Below are positions 8,536 to 17,183 of a stretch of 28,649 nt of DNA, in pieces. Position numbers and translations under genes: made by a program. The notes under the pieces were generated by a model. The model had not been told where the DNA came from. It saw only the letters and a program-made list of their open reading frames with translations, and did not search any database. Source of the DNA: Cocleimonas sp. GTDB taxonomy: Bacteria; Pseudomonadota; Gammaproteobacteria; Thiotrichales; Thiotrichaceae. The stretch is taken from NCBI GenBank assembly GCA_023146675.1, contig JAGLBQ010000071.1, forward strand, positions 1-28,649, given 5' to 3'. How positions within the stretch are numbered: position 1 is the stretch's first letter; each line of letters begins with the position of its first letter.

Positions 8536-9834
8536 TTATTGGCTTCGTAAGTATTTTAACTTCTGTGCTATTTTAATTTCCAAACCACGATCTACGGGTT
8601 CATAGTAAATTTTTTCACCTAATTCCTCAGGAAAATAACACTCACCCACAGCAAAACCTTCTGTTTCATCGTGTGCATAGCGATAGTCTTTCCCATAGTC
8701 CATTTTTTTCATTAGTTGTGTTGGTGCATTACGCAAATGCATTGGTACGCCTAAGGAGCCTGATTTTTTAGCATCTTTCATTGCTATCTTGTATGCCTTA
8801 TAAACGGCATTACTCTTTGCCGCAGATGCTAGATATATAATGGCTTGTGCTATGCATAATTCACCTTCTGGACTACCAAGACGCTCATAGGTTTCCCATG
8901 CATTAAGCGCCAAGGTTAAGCCGCGCGGATCTGCATTGCCAATATCTTCAGATGCTATACGCACTATCCGACGAGCGATATATAAAGGGTCGCAGCCACC
9001 ATCAATCATCCGACAAAACCAATAAAGGGCTGCGTCGGGATTAGAGCCACGTACTGATTTGTGCAGCGCTGAAATTTGCTCATAAAAAACATCGCCTTTA
9101 TTATCAAAACGACGGGTTGTATCGGTGGCTATTTCATCCAGTATATGGCTATCAATTAGCAGCCCACTTTCTGTTTTAAGAGCTAAATCAACGGCAATTT
9201 CCAACCAGTTTAAAGCACGTCTGGCATCGCCATCAGCTGCATTGGATAGACGTACTAAGACATCCTCTTCTATTGTTATTTTCTGTTTGCCAAAACCATT
9301 TTCATCATCATCCAGCGCAGCTTTTATAATGGTTTTAATATCATTTCCGCTTAATGAGCGCAGTACATAAACTCTCACCCGTGATAACAGTGCATTATTT
9401 AATTCAAAGGAGGGGTTTTCAGTGGTTGCTCCTATAAATGAAAAAGTGCCATCTTCAATATGTGGTAAAAAAGCATCCTGTTGCGCTTTATTAAACCGAT
9501 GCACCTCATCAACAAATAGTACTGTAGCGCGTTGCTCGACCTCACGCAACAGCTTCGCCTCTGCAACTGCATTGCGAATATCTTTAACACCAGCAAGCAC
9601 TGCTGATAGGCTTATAAATTTAGCACCGCTATAGTTAGTAATTAATTTAGCCAGCGTTGTTTTTCCCGTGCCTGGTGGTCCCCAAAATAGCATTGAATGC
9701 AAATGATCACTTACAATAGCCGCTTGCAGTGGCTTCCCCTCTGCTAATAAATGAGCCTGACCTATAAATGTTTCCAGATTACTTGGTCGCATACGCTCAG
9801 CGAGTGGTTTGTATTTATTATTAGAAAATAGCAT
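8536..9834 (-). CDS. rarA: Replication-associated recombination protein A (MgsA/RarA)
   Basis: 432-residue AAA+ ATPase acting on single-strand gaps and stalled replication forks. Walker A GPPGTGKTT lies at 52-60, Walker B LFVDEVHRF at 106-114, sensor 1 GATTENPSFE with the LLSRVRVYVL Arg finger region after it, and the C-terminal MgsA tetramerisation domain (LGSPEGELCIAQAIIYLA ... HLRNAPTQLMK). Full family length. The ATG lies 3 bp after the stop of the preceding small gene, whose end (GGAGAAAGGG) supplies the Shine-Dalgarno, so the two are probably co-translated. Confidence 0.95.
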   Translation of the reverse strand: MLFSNNKYKPLAERMRPSNLETFIGQAHLLAEGKPLQAAIVSDHLHSMLFWGPPGTGKTTLAKLITNYSGAKFISLSAVLAGVKDIRNAVAEAKLLREVEQRATVLFVDEVHRFNKAQQDAFLPHIEDGTFSFIGATTENPSFELNNALLSRVRVYVLRSLSGNDIKTIIKAALDDDENGFGKQKITIEEDVLVRLSNAADGDARRALNWLEIAVDLALKTESGLLIDSHILDEIATDTTRRFDNKGDVFYEQISALHKSVRGSNPDAALYWFCRMIDGGCDPLYIARRIVRIASEDIGNADPRGLTLALNAWETYERLGSPEGELCIAQAIIYLASAAKSNAVYKAYKIAMKDAKKSGSLGVPMHLRNAPTQLMKKMDYGKDYRYAHDETEGFAVGECYFPEELGEKIYYEPVDRGLEIKIAQKLKYLRSQ

Positions 9835-9837
9835 TCA

Positions 9838-10038
9838 TTAAGCCCTTTCTCCGCCTTTTGAGCGATTATCAGCGACCAATAATGCTTCTGGAACCGCTAC
9901 TTTAATTGCCGCTGGAATTTCTAGACACATGCCATCTTCATCTTTAGTTGGCGCACGTTGCCATAGTGGTGTATTTGGGCTACACGCAAGCGTGTTGATT
10001 AGCTTATGTGAATCTTTATTGCTTAGCTCATCGATCAT
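9838..10038 (-). CDS. Small hypothetical protein upstream of rarA
   Basis: 66 residues, not recognised. The sequence is a mixed polar helix (MIDELSNKDSHKLINTLA) followed by a TPLWQRAPTKDEDGMCLEI segment and a charged tail ending SKGGERA. No signal peptide, membrane segment or known motif. The case for coding is positional: it ends 3 bp before the rarA ATG, contains rarA's ribosome-binding site, and its codons look like those of its neighbours. There is no clear Shine-Dalgarno at its own ATG. An opposite-strand ORF (9929-10168) overlaps it and looks less like coding sequence. Confidence 0.45.
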   Translation of the reverse strand: MIDELSNKDSHKLINTLACSPNTPLWQRAPTKDEDGMCLEIPAAIKVAVPEALLVADNRSKGGERA

Positions 10039-10204
10039 AGTTAAGCAGTGTAGTGCATTAAGGTTGATTGTGGCAAATAATCAAGACTTGCCTGCATATA
10101 GAAAAACTAACGTTTTCACTTCTTTGTTAGACACTCCACCTTTAAGACCTCCAATTATCAGCTTTTAATCTGAAATATATTTTCACTCGTCTTATAATAG
10201 ATGG

Positions 10205-12391
10205 GTGAAAAAAAATAACTACAAATCAAACTACTTCCTAGGACTAATTTCTGCTGGCTTATTTCTGCTTGTTTATAAAGCAGAAGCAGATAGTCAATTC
10301 CCTGTCTGTGCTGTTCCTCAGCGCTTTGATGTTAAACAAATAACAAATAATCCTGCTCAAAATGCTATCTATATGGAGGCAGATGAGGGCTTGATTAACC
10401 GCACAGGTGTTTCAAGCTTATTAGGCAATACCATTATCCAACAAAATGATCTAACGTTGAATGCCAATAAAGCTAGTCTCAATGGCAGTAATAATACAGT
10501 TAGCGCAGATGGAAAGGTTATTTTATCCACTAAAAATATTCAATTTGATAGTGATTCGATTAATTACCAGCTTGATTCTCAGTCAGGTGAATTTAACAAT
10601 GTTCGCTATCAACTAAAAAAATCCTCAACCAATGGACATAGCAATAAGGTTATCCAAATCAATGAGTCGCAGCTTGAGCTGCAAGACGCGACGTATACTA
10701 CCTGTCCTCCTTCTGCAAATAGTTGGCATATTGCGGCAGATAATATAAAGTTGGATCAGGATAAGCAGCTTGGTACGGCTAAAAATGTCACCTTTAAAGT
10801 GGGAGGTACGCCTATTTTTTACCTGCCGTGGATGAGTTTTTCGCTTAATAATCAACGTAAGTCTGGTTTTTTGTCACCGTCATTACAGATTTCAGAGCAG
10901 TCTGGTTTTTCCATAGCAACGCCTTATTACTTTAATTTAGCACCTAATTCTGATGCTACCCTTACCCCCTCTTATCTGAGTAAACGGGGATTAAAACTGG
11001 ATGGCGAATTTCGCTATTTAACGCATCGTCATAAGGGGCTTTTGGAATATGAAATATTACCCAGAGATAAAGCGTCAGATGATAAACAGCGTGATTATTT
11101 TAAGATCAATCATAGCTCTAAACTAACAAAATCTACTCGACTGAATGTAAAATTAGAAGGTGTTTCAGATAATAAATACTTTGATGATTTCGGGAAGTCA
11201 CTATCAACATCCAGCACCTCAGCACTGGAAAGACGCATTGAAGTGGTTAAAGTGGGAAAAAACTGGCGATTTAGTGCGGCATCAGTTGATTATCAAGCGC
11301 TTAATGCAACGGATGCACCTTATTCCAAAGTTCCTGAATTAAAGTTTAGTTATACACCTAAAACATTGTCTAATGACATCAAGTTATCACTTGATACTGA
11401 ACTCAGTTATTTTGATAAAAGTAATGCACCGACGGGAATGCGTTTTGATGTTAACCTAAAAGCGAGTAAAAAATTTGGCAATGATGGCTGGTACTTTAAG
11501 CCTTCGGTTGGTTTACAGCATACTTATTACAATCTAAAAGATAACCCAGCAGGTAATAAGCATAACCGTAGTCTCCCCACATTGAGCCTAGATACAGGTT
11601 TGTTTTTTGATCGACCATGGGCTGATGGAAAATTAACACAAACGCTGGAGCCACGTTTATTTTATACCTATACGCCCTTTAGAGATCAAAGCAAACTTCC
11701 TCTTTTTGATACGGCAAAAACTGATTTTTCCACGTCTACGCAATTATTCTCTGAAAACCGTTATACGGGAAAAGATCGTATTGGTGATACCAATAACCTA
11801 ACCGTTGCACTAACTTCACGGATACAAAATAGAGAAACAGGTAAGGAATTATTTACTGCCAGTGTAGGTCAGATATTCTATTTTGAAGACAGAAAGGTCA
11901 CCCTACCAGAAGAAACAGTGCAGAGACACTCTGAATCTGAGTTTGCATTTGAATTAAGTGGAAAAATAAACGATAACACACGCTTATCAACCTCAACATT
12001 TTGGGATCCAAAAACACAAAAATGGACAACAACGGAAACACGGATAAACTACAAGGATGACAAGGGTAAGATTGCTAATATTTCTTACCTATCATTAGGG
12101 AGTGAGCTAGAACAAGCGAGCGCATCCTTTGCAATGCCATTGGATAAAATCTGGTCAGTCGTGGGACGTGTGGATCATGACTTGAAGAATGATCGAAATT
12201 TAGAGACACTAGCGGGTGTTGAATATCAGAATTGTTGCTGGAAAACACGACTGGTTGGCAGAAAATACCTTACCTCGGATAATAACACCTATGATGATGC
12301 TATTTTCCTTCAATTTGAGCTAAAAGGACTGGGCAATCTTGGAAATAAAGCAAATAATTTCCTCGAAGATAAAATATATGGATATGAATAA
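10205..12391 (+). CDS. lptD: LPS-assembly outer-membrane protein LptD
   Basis: 728 residues. A signal peptide (cleavage near KAEA at about 28) leads into an OstA/LptA-like periplasmic domain (about 50-190), then a large beta-barrel C-terminus starting near GFLSPSLQ. LptD inserts lipopolysaccharide into the outer leaflet with lipoprotein LptE. Four cysteines, Cys35, Cys167 and the pair Cys677-Cys678, match the layout of E. coli LptD (31, 173, 724, 725), whose non-consecutive disulfides are needed for folding. The start is GTG with no obvious Shine-Dalgarno, just inside a 5-codon ATG micro-ORF at 10201. It overlaps surA, the classic neighbour. Confidence 0.95.
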   Translation: MKKNNYKSNYFLGLISAGLFLLVYKAEADSQFPVCAVPQRFDVKQITNNPAQNAIYMEADEGLINRTGVSSLLGNTIIQQNDLTLNANKASLNGSNNTVSADGKVILSTKNIQFDSDSINYQLDSQSGEFNNVRYQLKKSSTNGHSNKVIQINESQLELQDATYTTCPPSANSWHIAADNIKLDQDKQLGTAKNVTFKVGGTPIFYLPWMSFSLNNQRKSGFLSPSLQISEQSGFSIATPYYFNLAPNSDATLTPSYLSKRGLKLDGEFRYLTHRHKGLLEYEILPRDKASDDKQRDYFKINHSSKLTKSTRLNVKLEGVSDNKYFDDFGKSLSTSSTSALERRIEVVKVGKNWRFSAASVDYQALNATDAPYSKVPELKFSYTPKTLSNDIKLSLDTELSYFDKSNAPTGMRFDVNLKASKKFGNDGWYFKPSVGLQHTYYNLKDNPAGNKHNRSLPTLSLDTGLFFDRPWADGKLTQTLEPRLFYTYTPFRDQSKLPLFDTAKTDFSTSTQLFSENRYTGKDRIGDTNNLTVALTSRIQNRETGKELFTASVGQIFYFEDRKVTLPEETVQRHSESEFAFELSGKINDNTRLSTSTFWDPKTQKWTTTETRINYKDDKGKIANISYLSLGSELEQASASFAMPLDKIWSVVGRVDHDLKNDRNLETLAGVEYQNCCWKTRLVGRKYLTSDNNTYDDAIFLQFELKGLGNLGNKANNFLEDKIYGYE

Positions 12392-13667
12392 CTTGAATGA
12401 AAACTACCGCAATAGAAAATCTTTCTTTTCACTTAAATATCTCTCCCCAGCACTTTGCTTGAGTGCTTTATTGCTTTTTTCTCACTCTGCAAGTGCAGCT
12501 GAACAATCATTAGATCGTATTGCCGCCATTGTAAATAGTGATATTGTGATGTTAAGTACTGTTTTACAACAAGCCAAACGCCTAAAAGTAGCTACACCCA
12601 GCTCCATCGATAAAAAACTAATCAAACAAGCACTTGAGCAACTTATACTGGTTAAAATCCAAGTTCAACATGGCAAAAAACTGGGTATTATTGTTGATGA
12701 TGTAAGGCTAAATCAGACTATTGAAGGTATTGCCCGACAAAATAATCTGTCATTAGCCGCTTTTCGTAATGCATTAGAGAAACAAGGTTTTGAATATCGC
12801 TCCTTTCGTGAAGAAATCCGCAGCCGTTTAATCATTGATGCATTAAAACAACGCCAGTCAGGTACGCGCTCCAATATTTCAGAACAGGAAGTAACAGATC
12901 TTATTTTTTCGCAAGCAGCACAGTTGAATAAAGATGCGCAATATCATCTGCAAGATATTTTAATTACCGCCCCTAATGGAACACCACTAGCACAATTTAA
13001 TAGCGCAAAAAATAAAGCACAACAGCTACGCAATCAACTACTTAAGCAGACAAACTTTGCTACCAACGGTATTAGCACCCATGATATGGGCTGGAAAGAT
13101 GTGACAGAATTACCGCTTGCCTATACTCGGGCATTAAGCCTAATGAGTGTTAATGAAATATCACCCATCGTTCATGATAGCAAAGGTTTTCATATTTTGA
13201 AGCTGATTGAAAAACGTGGTGGTGGGCAGAACCTGCAACTTCAAGTACATGTCCGCCATATTCTAATCGATGACGGCAGCAGTAAAGGCTTACAAAAAGC
13301 GAAGAAAATACACCAGCAGTTACAAACAGGTGCTGACTTTTCTGCATTAGCCAAAATTAACTCAGCAGATACAGGAAGTGCTATAAACGGTGGTGATCTC
13401 GGCTGGGCAACGCCATCAACCTATGTTCCTAGCTTTGCCGCTGTAGTGAAAATATCTGCGATTAAAGCCATTAGCCAACCCGTAAAATCAAAATTTGGCT
13501 GGCATATTATTCAAGTATTAGAACGCAAGAAAATAGATTCTAGTCGTGATGCACTACGAGCATCTGCAAAATCTATCTTATCTAAAAAGAAAAATAAAGA
13601 TGGATATGAAACATGGCTACAAGGTGTGCGTGATGATGCCTTTATTGAATACCGTGTTAAATTATAA
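12378..13667 (+). CDS. surA: Periplasmic chaperone and peptidyl-prolyl isomerase SurA
   Basis: About 429 residues. A signal peptide (hydrophobic core in LSPALCLSALLLF, cleavage near ASAA) precedes the SurA N-terminal domain (LDRIAAIVNSDIVML...), then two parvulin domains. The first (AQYHLQDILITAP) is more degenerate; the second (VHVRHILIDDG ... GGDLGWATPSTYVPSF ... FGWHIIQVLE) carries the canonical active-site motifs. SurA escorts outer-membrane proteins, LptD among them. The start is ATG 12378 or 12384, both inside the end of lptD, giving an overlap of 8-14 nt and probable translational coupling. The usual downstream pdxA/ksgA genes are absent. Confidence 0.93.
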   Translation: MDMNNLNENYRNRKSFFSLKYLSPALCLSALLLFSHSASAAEQSLDRIAAIVNSDIVMLSTVLQQAKRLKVATPSSIDKKLIKQALEQLILVKIQVQHGKKLGIIVDDVRLNQTIEGIARQNNLSLAAFRNALEKQGFEYRSFREEIRSRLIIDALKQRQSGTRSNISEQEVTDLIFSQAAQLNKDAQYHLQDILITAPNGTPLAQFNSAKNKAQQLRNQLLKQTNFATNGISTHDMGWKDVTELPLAYTRALSLMSVNEISPIVHDSKGFHILKLIEKRGGGQNLQLQVHVRHILIDDGSSKGLQKAKKIHQQLQTGADFSALAKINSADTGSAINGGDLGWATPSTYVPSFAAVVKISAIKAISQPVKSKFGWHIIQVLERKKIDSSRDALRASAKSILSKKKNKDGYETWLQGVRDDAFIEYRVKL

Positions 13668-13877
13668 GATACAGCACTCCTCAATATAGTCATCATACAT
13701 GGCTCAGATTGCTTTTTATCGTCCGACATGAATCAGGAAACACTATAAAATTCATAAAAATTGCCATTTGCACTAATAAAGTTGATATTAAAATCATCAG
13801 TAGCATCTGACAACCATCAATGCTTATAGCAGATGGATTCGATACTCTCTGCTTTTTATCCTTTAAGGAGCAGCAAG

Positions 13878-14591
13878 ATGATCCAACTCCATCAATTTCG
13901 CCCTTTTTGGGGGTTGCCAAATGCCAGCCCTTTTTGCATGAAGGTGGAGACTTATCTGCGCTATCGGAAGATAGAATTTAAGACAGTCCCTAGCAATCCC
14001 CGTCAATCCCCTAGCAAGAAAATTCCATTTATTATTACTGATGACGGGCAAACCATTACTGATTCAGAACAGATAATTGCTCATTTTGAAGCGCTACAGC
14101 CAGACCCTATGGATGCCGATTTAAGCCATGAGAAAAAAGCACTGGCTTATCTTATTCGCAGCAAAGTAGAGGAGGAGCTCTACTGGCAAATAACGTATAT
14201 GCGCTGGGGCGACCCGCAAGGTTGGAAGGTCTTTTTACCTGATCTAAAAAAACATATGCAAGGTTTAAAGGGGAAAGTATTGCCATGGATTATTCGCCGT
14301 ATGTTGTTAAAGCAAATGTCGCAACGAGGTATGACGTCTAATGATACAACCACCAGTTATGCATCTGGTATTCAGTTAATTGAGGTGCTGGCACATTTAT
14401 TAGGTGATAAGCCTTATTTTCTCGGTGAGAAAATCCATACACTGGATATGTCAATTTATGCTTTTCTTGCCAATATTATTGACCAACCTTATACCAATTT
14501 ACTTCATAGTTATGCTAATAATATGGATAATCTAAGCGCTTATTGTCAACGAATAAAGCAACTTGCATGGAACGATTGGCAAGTGCTATGA
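13878..14591 (+). CDS. Glutathione S-transferase-like protein (Fax/metaxin type)
   Basis: 237 residues. A thioredoxin-fold N-terminus with ASPFCMKVETYLRYRKIEF (Ser17-Pro-Phe-Cys20) and KIPFIITDDGQTITDSEQII is typical of the failed-axon-connections/metaxin GST branch. A helical C-terminal domain follows, including GDKPYFLGEKIHTLDMSIYAFLA. Members bind glutathione or act in stress or detoxification; the substrate is unknown. The start at 13878 is chosen because AAGGAG lies 9 nt upstream; an earlier in-frame ATG at 13833 lacks this. Its stop overlaps the next gene's start (ATGA). Confidence 0.85.
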   Translation: MIQLHQFRPFWGLPNASPFCMKVETYLRYRKIEFKTVPSNPRQSPSKKIPFIITDDGQTITDSEQIIAHFEALQPDPMDADLSHEKKALAYLIRSKVEEELYWQITYMRWGDPQGWKVFLPDLKKHMQGLKGKVLPWIIRRMLLKQMSQRGMTSNDTTTSYASGIQLIEVLAHLLGDKPYFLGEKIHTLDMSIYAFLANIIDQPYTNLLHSYANNMDNLSAYCQRIKQLAWNDWQVL

Positions 14592-14959
14592 AGCCAATAT
14601 TACATAAAAATCTGCTGATAGTTTTAGGATGTTTTTTTGTTTTATTCGGCATAATCGGCGTAGTACTACCCATCTTACCCACAACACCCTTTATGATTCT
14701 CGCCTTAGCTCTTTTTGCTAATAGTTCGCCACGTTTTCATAAAATGCTACTTGATAACCGCTGGTTTGGTAGTGCTTTAAAACAGTGGGAAGACAGCAAA
14801 ACAATATCATCACGTAGTAAATACCGTGCTTTATTACTGGTGTTAGCAAGCTTTTCAATATCCATTATGATTCTGCGTGGCAACGTAATATTACAAATAA
14901 TGCTACTGATTATTGCGATTGTATTTCTCTTTTTTATCTGGCAATTAAAAGAAAACTGA
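14588..14959 (+). CDS. DUF454 / YbaN-family inner-membrane protein
   Basis: 123 residues with about four hydrophobic segments. The first hairpin contains GCFFVLFGIIGVVLPILPTTPF, the family's hallmark LPTTPF motif, followed by NRWFGSALKQWE and two closely spaced C-terminal helices. Function is unknown in the family. The start ATG overlaps the GST stop (ATGA), so the two genes are translationally coupled. An upstream in-frame ATG at 14543 would lie well inside the GST gene and is less likely. Confidence 0.8.
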   Translation: MKPILHKNLLIVLGCFFVLFGIIGVVLPILPTTPFMILALALFANSSPRFHKMLLDNRWFGSALKQWEDSKTISSRSKYRALLLVLASFSISIMILRGNVILQIMLLIIAIVFLFFIWQLKEN

Positions 14960-14976
14960 ATCTTATTAAAAATCTG

Positions 14977-15001
14977 CTAGTGGATGAGCATCTTTCACTA
15001 G
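14977..15001 (+). terminator. Hairpin after the DUF454 gene
   Basis: CTAGTG/CACTAG arms with an inner GATG/CATC stem begin 18 bp after the stop codon. There is no T run, so the termination role is uncertain. Confidence 0.3.
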
Positions 15002-15124
15002 GCTGTGCTTAACCTCATCAATAGGCTTAATTCTCTATATTCTTGGCGTATAAATTAGTGAATCCCTGAATTCGTATAATAAGTCCGGAATACTTATCGA
15101 TTATATAATGCATGAACCAAAAAA

Positions 15125-16651
15125 CTAAGAATAATGCCGTGACTGTCGTTTATTAGCGGTGCCTGTTTTATGTTTTTTAGTCATGGATTTTTGTTGCATA
15201 AAATCAGGAAAACCTCGCTGTCCGCTGCGTTGATAGTCTTGTATTAGTGCTGATTCTAATAGTTCTTTGTCTGCCTTCATTTCCTCTATCATTACACCAT
15301 AGATTAAATCAAATAGACGCTTTAATGCAATTTTCCAAGTGCTTCCTGATTGTGCATAAAGCGCATCACTCAGTTGTAAAAAGTGTTTAAACGGTGAGTC
15401 GGCTAAAATTAGGGGAAGCGTCTTAGGAAAGCGTCCAGAGTTGGCTATCATATCCCAATACCGTGCAAAGCGATTAACACGTTGCATCGTGCTAAAATCA
15501 ATATCACGGGTGCTAAGAATATTATAGGGCGGTAATGGGTTGTAGCGTAGTTGGTATTCATCAGTATGTCGATTAATAGGCGCACCACGTAAGCGTTTTA
15601 AAATTCCCAACTGTATTTCTTGTGGCTTTAGGGAGACTAATAAATCAAAACTTTTGGCAAAATTATTTAATGTATCCTGCGGTAAACCGAAGATTAAATC
15701 AGTATGCAGATGTGCACCTGTGTTTTGTCTTAGCCAACGTAAATTTTCGCACGTTTTTTCATTATTCTGACGGCGACTAATCAGCTCTTGAATATCAGGG
15801 TCAAAGGTTTGTACGCCAATTTCAAACTGTAAGGAATCAGGTGGAAAATGGGTTAAAACTTGTTTTAACTTATCAGGTAGGTTGTCAGGTATCACTTCAA
15901 AATGAAGATAGAGGTCATCTGTCATGCGTTCTAAAAAGAAGTCTAAAATCGTAACACTAGTGGCTACTTTAAGATTGAAAGTGCGATCAATAAATTTAAA
16001 ATTGCGAGCACCGCGTTGATATAAGTGCTCAATTTCTTCTAAAAAATCATCTAGCTTGAATGGTTTGGATGTTTTATCCAATGAAGAAAGGCAAAATTCA
16101 CATTTAAACGGACAGCCGCGTGAGGCTTCTACATAAATAACCCGATTACGAATATCTTCTTCATCATATAAATCATAGGGCAGGGTGAGTTTGTCTAATG
16201 TAATCAGATCACCTTGAATGATTTTATTCAGCGGCTTTTTTCCCTGCAATATTTGTTCACACAAGAGTCGAAAGCTAATTTCCCCTGCACCCATAACAAC
16301 ATAATCTGCCAACTCAACTACATCAGGTTGATCAGGGGCATGACTTACTTCTGGACCGCCTAAAACAATGATTATTTGTGGTGCGATCTGTTTCAGCATG
16401 GCAATGGTTTGTGTGATTTCCGTTATATTCCAAATATAAACAGAAAAGCCGATAATTTTAGGATTCTTCTTTAAAATTTTCTCCGCGATATCAAGTGGAC
16501 GCTCATGGATAGTGAATTCATCAAGGGAAGTGATTGCTTGTAAATCACCTAAATTAGCATAAAGATAGCGTAGTCCAAAGGCACAGTGAATATAGCGGGA
16601 ATTGAGTGTGGTGAGGATAATCTCAGCAGTACAGGAGGTCGTTTTTAGCAT
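15125..16651 (-). CDS. B12-binding radical SAM protein with DUF4080 domain
   Basis: 508 residues. An N-terminal B12-binding-like Rossmann region (about 8-140, with IIGFSVYIWN and IIIVLGGPEVSHAP) precedes a radical SAM domain with RGCPFKCEFC. Cys180, Cys184 and Cys187 would bind the 4Fe-4S cluster (CxxxCxxC). The Elp3/HemN-like barrel continues with FEIGVQTF and HTDLIFGLPQDT. The C-terminus from about 370 matches DUF4080-type tails (FSTMQRVNRFARYWDMIANSGRFP). The DxHxxG cobalamin motif is not visible, so cobalamin may not bind. The reaction is unknown. It is a single gene, without a clear Shine-Dalgarno at the chosen ATG. Confidence 0.85.
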   Translation of the reverse strand: MLKTTSCTAEIILTTLNSRYIHCAFGLRYLYANLGDLQAITSLDEFTIHERPLDIAEKILKKNPKIIGFSVYIWNITEITQTIAMLKQIAPQIIIVLGGPEVSHAPDQPDVVELADYVVMGAGEISFRLLCEQILQGKKPLNKIIQGDLITLDKLTLPYDLYDEEDIRNRVIYVEASRGCPFKCEFCLSSLDKTSKPFKLDDFLEEIEHLYQRGARNFKFIDRTFNLKVATSVTILDFFLERMTDDLYLHFEVIPDNLPDKLKQVLTHFPPDSLQFEIGVQTFDPDIQELISRRQNNEKTCENLRWLRQNTGAHLHTDLIFGLPQDTLNNFAKSFDLLVSLKPQEIQLGILKRLRGAPINRHTDEYQLRYNPLPPYNILSTRDIDFSTMQRVNRFARYWDMIANSGRFPKTLPLILADSPFKHFLQLSDALYAQSGSTWKIALKRLFDLIYGVMIEEMKADKELLESALIQDYQRSGQRGFPDFMQQKSMTKKHKTGTANKRQSRHYS

Positions 16652-16816
16652 GATGTTTTTGGGAGTTGAATACTATTATTGTTACTAATTAAGTCAGCGT
16701 ATTAAGGAGTGGTCAGATATTTTTTAACTTTATGAGCTATAGAAGGTGTAAATCTCGCTACTATAAATAACCTCTTTCACTAAAGAAAGAAGGTTCTTAT
16801 CATTAGGGGAATTAAA

Positions 16817-17071
16817 ATGAAAAAACGATCTATTATCAGTATTGGGCTATTTTTGTCACTAGGCTTATCAAGTGCAACTTATGCTGAACCACAGCAACAC
16901 TTTACAGATGCTTCAGTGGAGCAGACACGTGTTATATCTCAACATAAGAAAAATATAAAGAGTGCTCGTTGTGTAGATATAGAATATGCAGTAAGTCAAC
17001 AGCCTCAAGCTAATAATAGTACTACTTCCCATTCAAAACGTTCAAGGCTAAAGCGTCATGGTTTACTCTAA
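16817..17071 (+). CDS. Small secreted hypothetical protein
   Basis: 84 residues, not recognised. A clear signal peptide (MKKRSIISIGLFLSLGLSS, cleavage after TYA at about 23) leaves a mature protein of about 60 residues. That part is polar, with one Cys, a Gln/Asn/Ser/Thr-rich middle and a basic tail (SKRSRLKRHG). A strong AGGGGA lies 7 nt before the ATG. It is transcribed alone, toward hppA. Probably periplasmic, with no functional clue. Confidence 0.6.
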   Translation: MKKRSIISIGLFLSLGLSSATYAEPQQHFTDASVEQTRVISQHKKNIKSARCVDIEYAVSQQPQANNSTTSHSKRSRLKRHGLL

Positions 17072-17105
17072 AACTAAGATAAATTTCGAGGTGATTTAGA
17101 AGAAT

Positions 17106-17136
17106 AAAAAAGGGCGCATATAAAATATGCGCCCTT
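17106..17136. terminator. Strong terminator between small secreted gene and hppA
   Basis: A perfect 12-bp stem AAGGGCGCATAT / ATATGCGCCCTT has a 3-nt loop. Read on the minus strand it is followed by a T run, making it a good hppA terminator. It may also stop plus-strand transcription. Confidence 0.88.
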
Positions 17137-17183
17137 CTTATCGTTAGTCATTATTCAGCATAAGCTGAATAATTACCTATACT

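Noticed and set aside
9929..10168. 79-residue plus-strand ORF opposite the small rarA-linked gene
   Set aside because: Ser/Leu-rich composition typical of antisense translation, no ribosome-binding site, and it overlaps a better minus-strand candidate.
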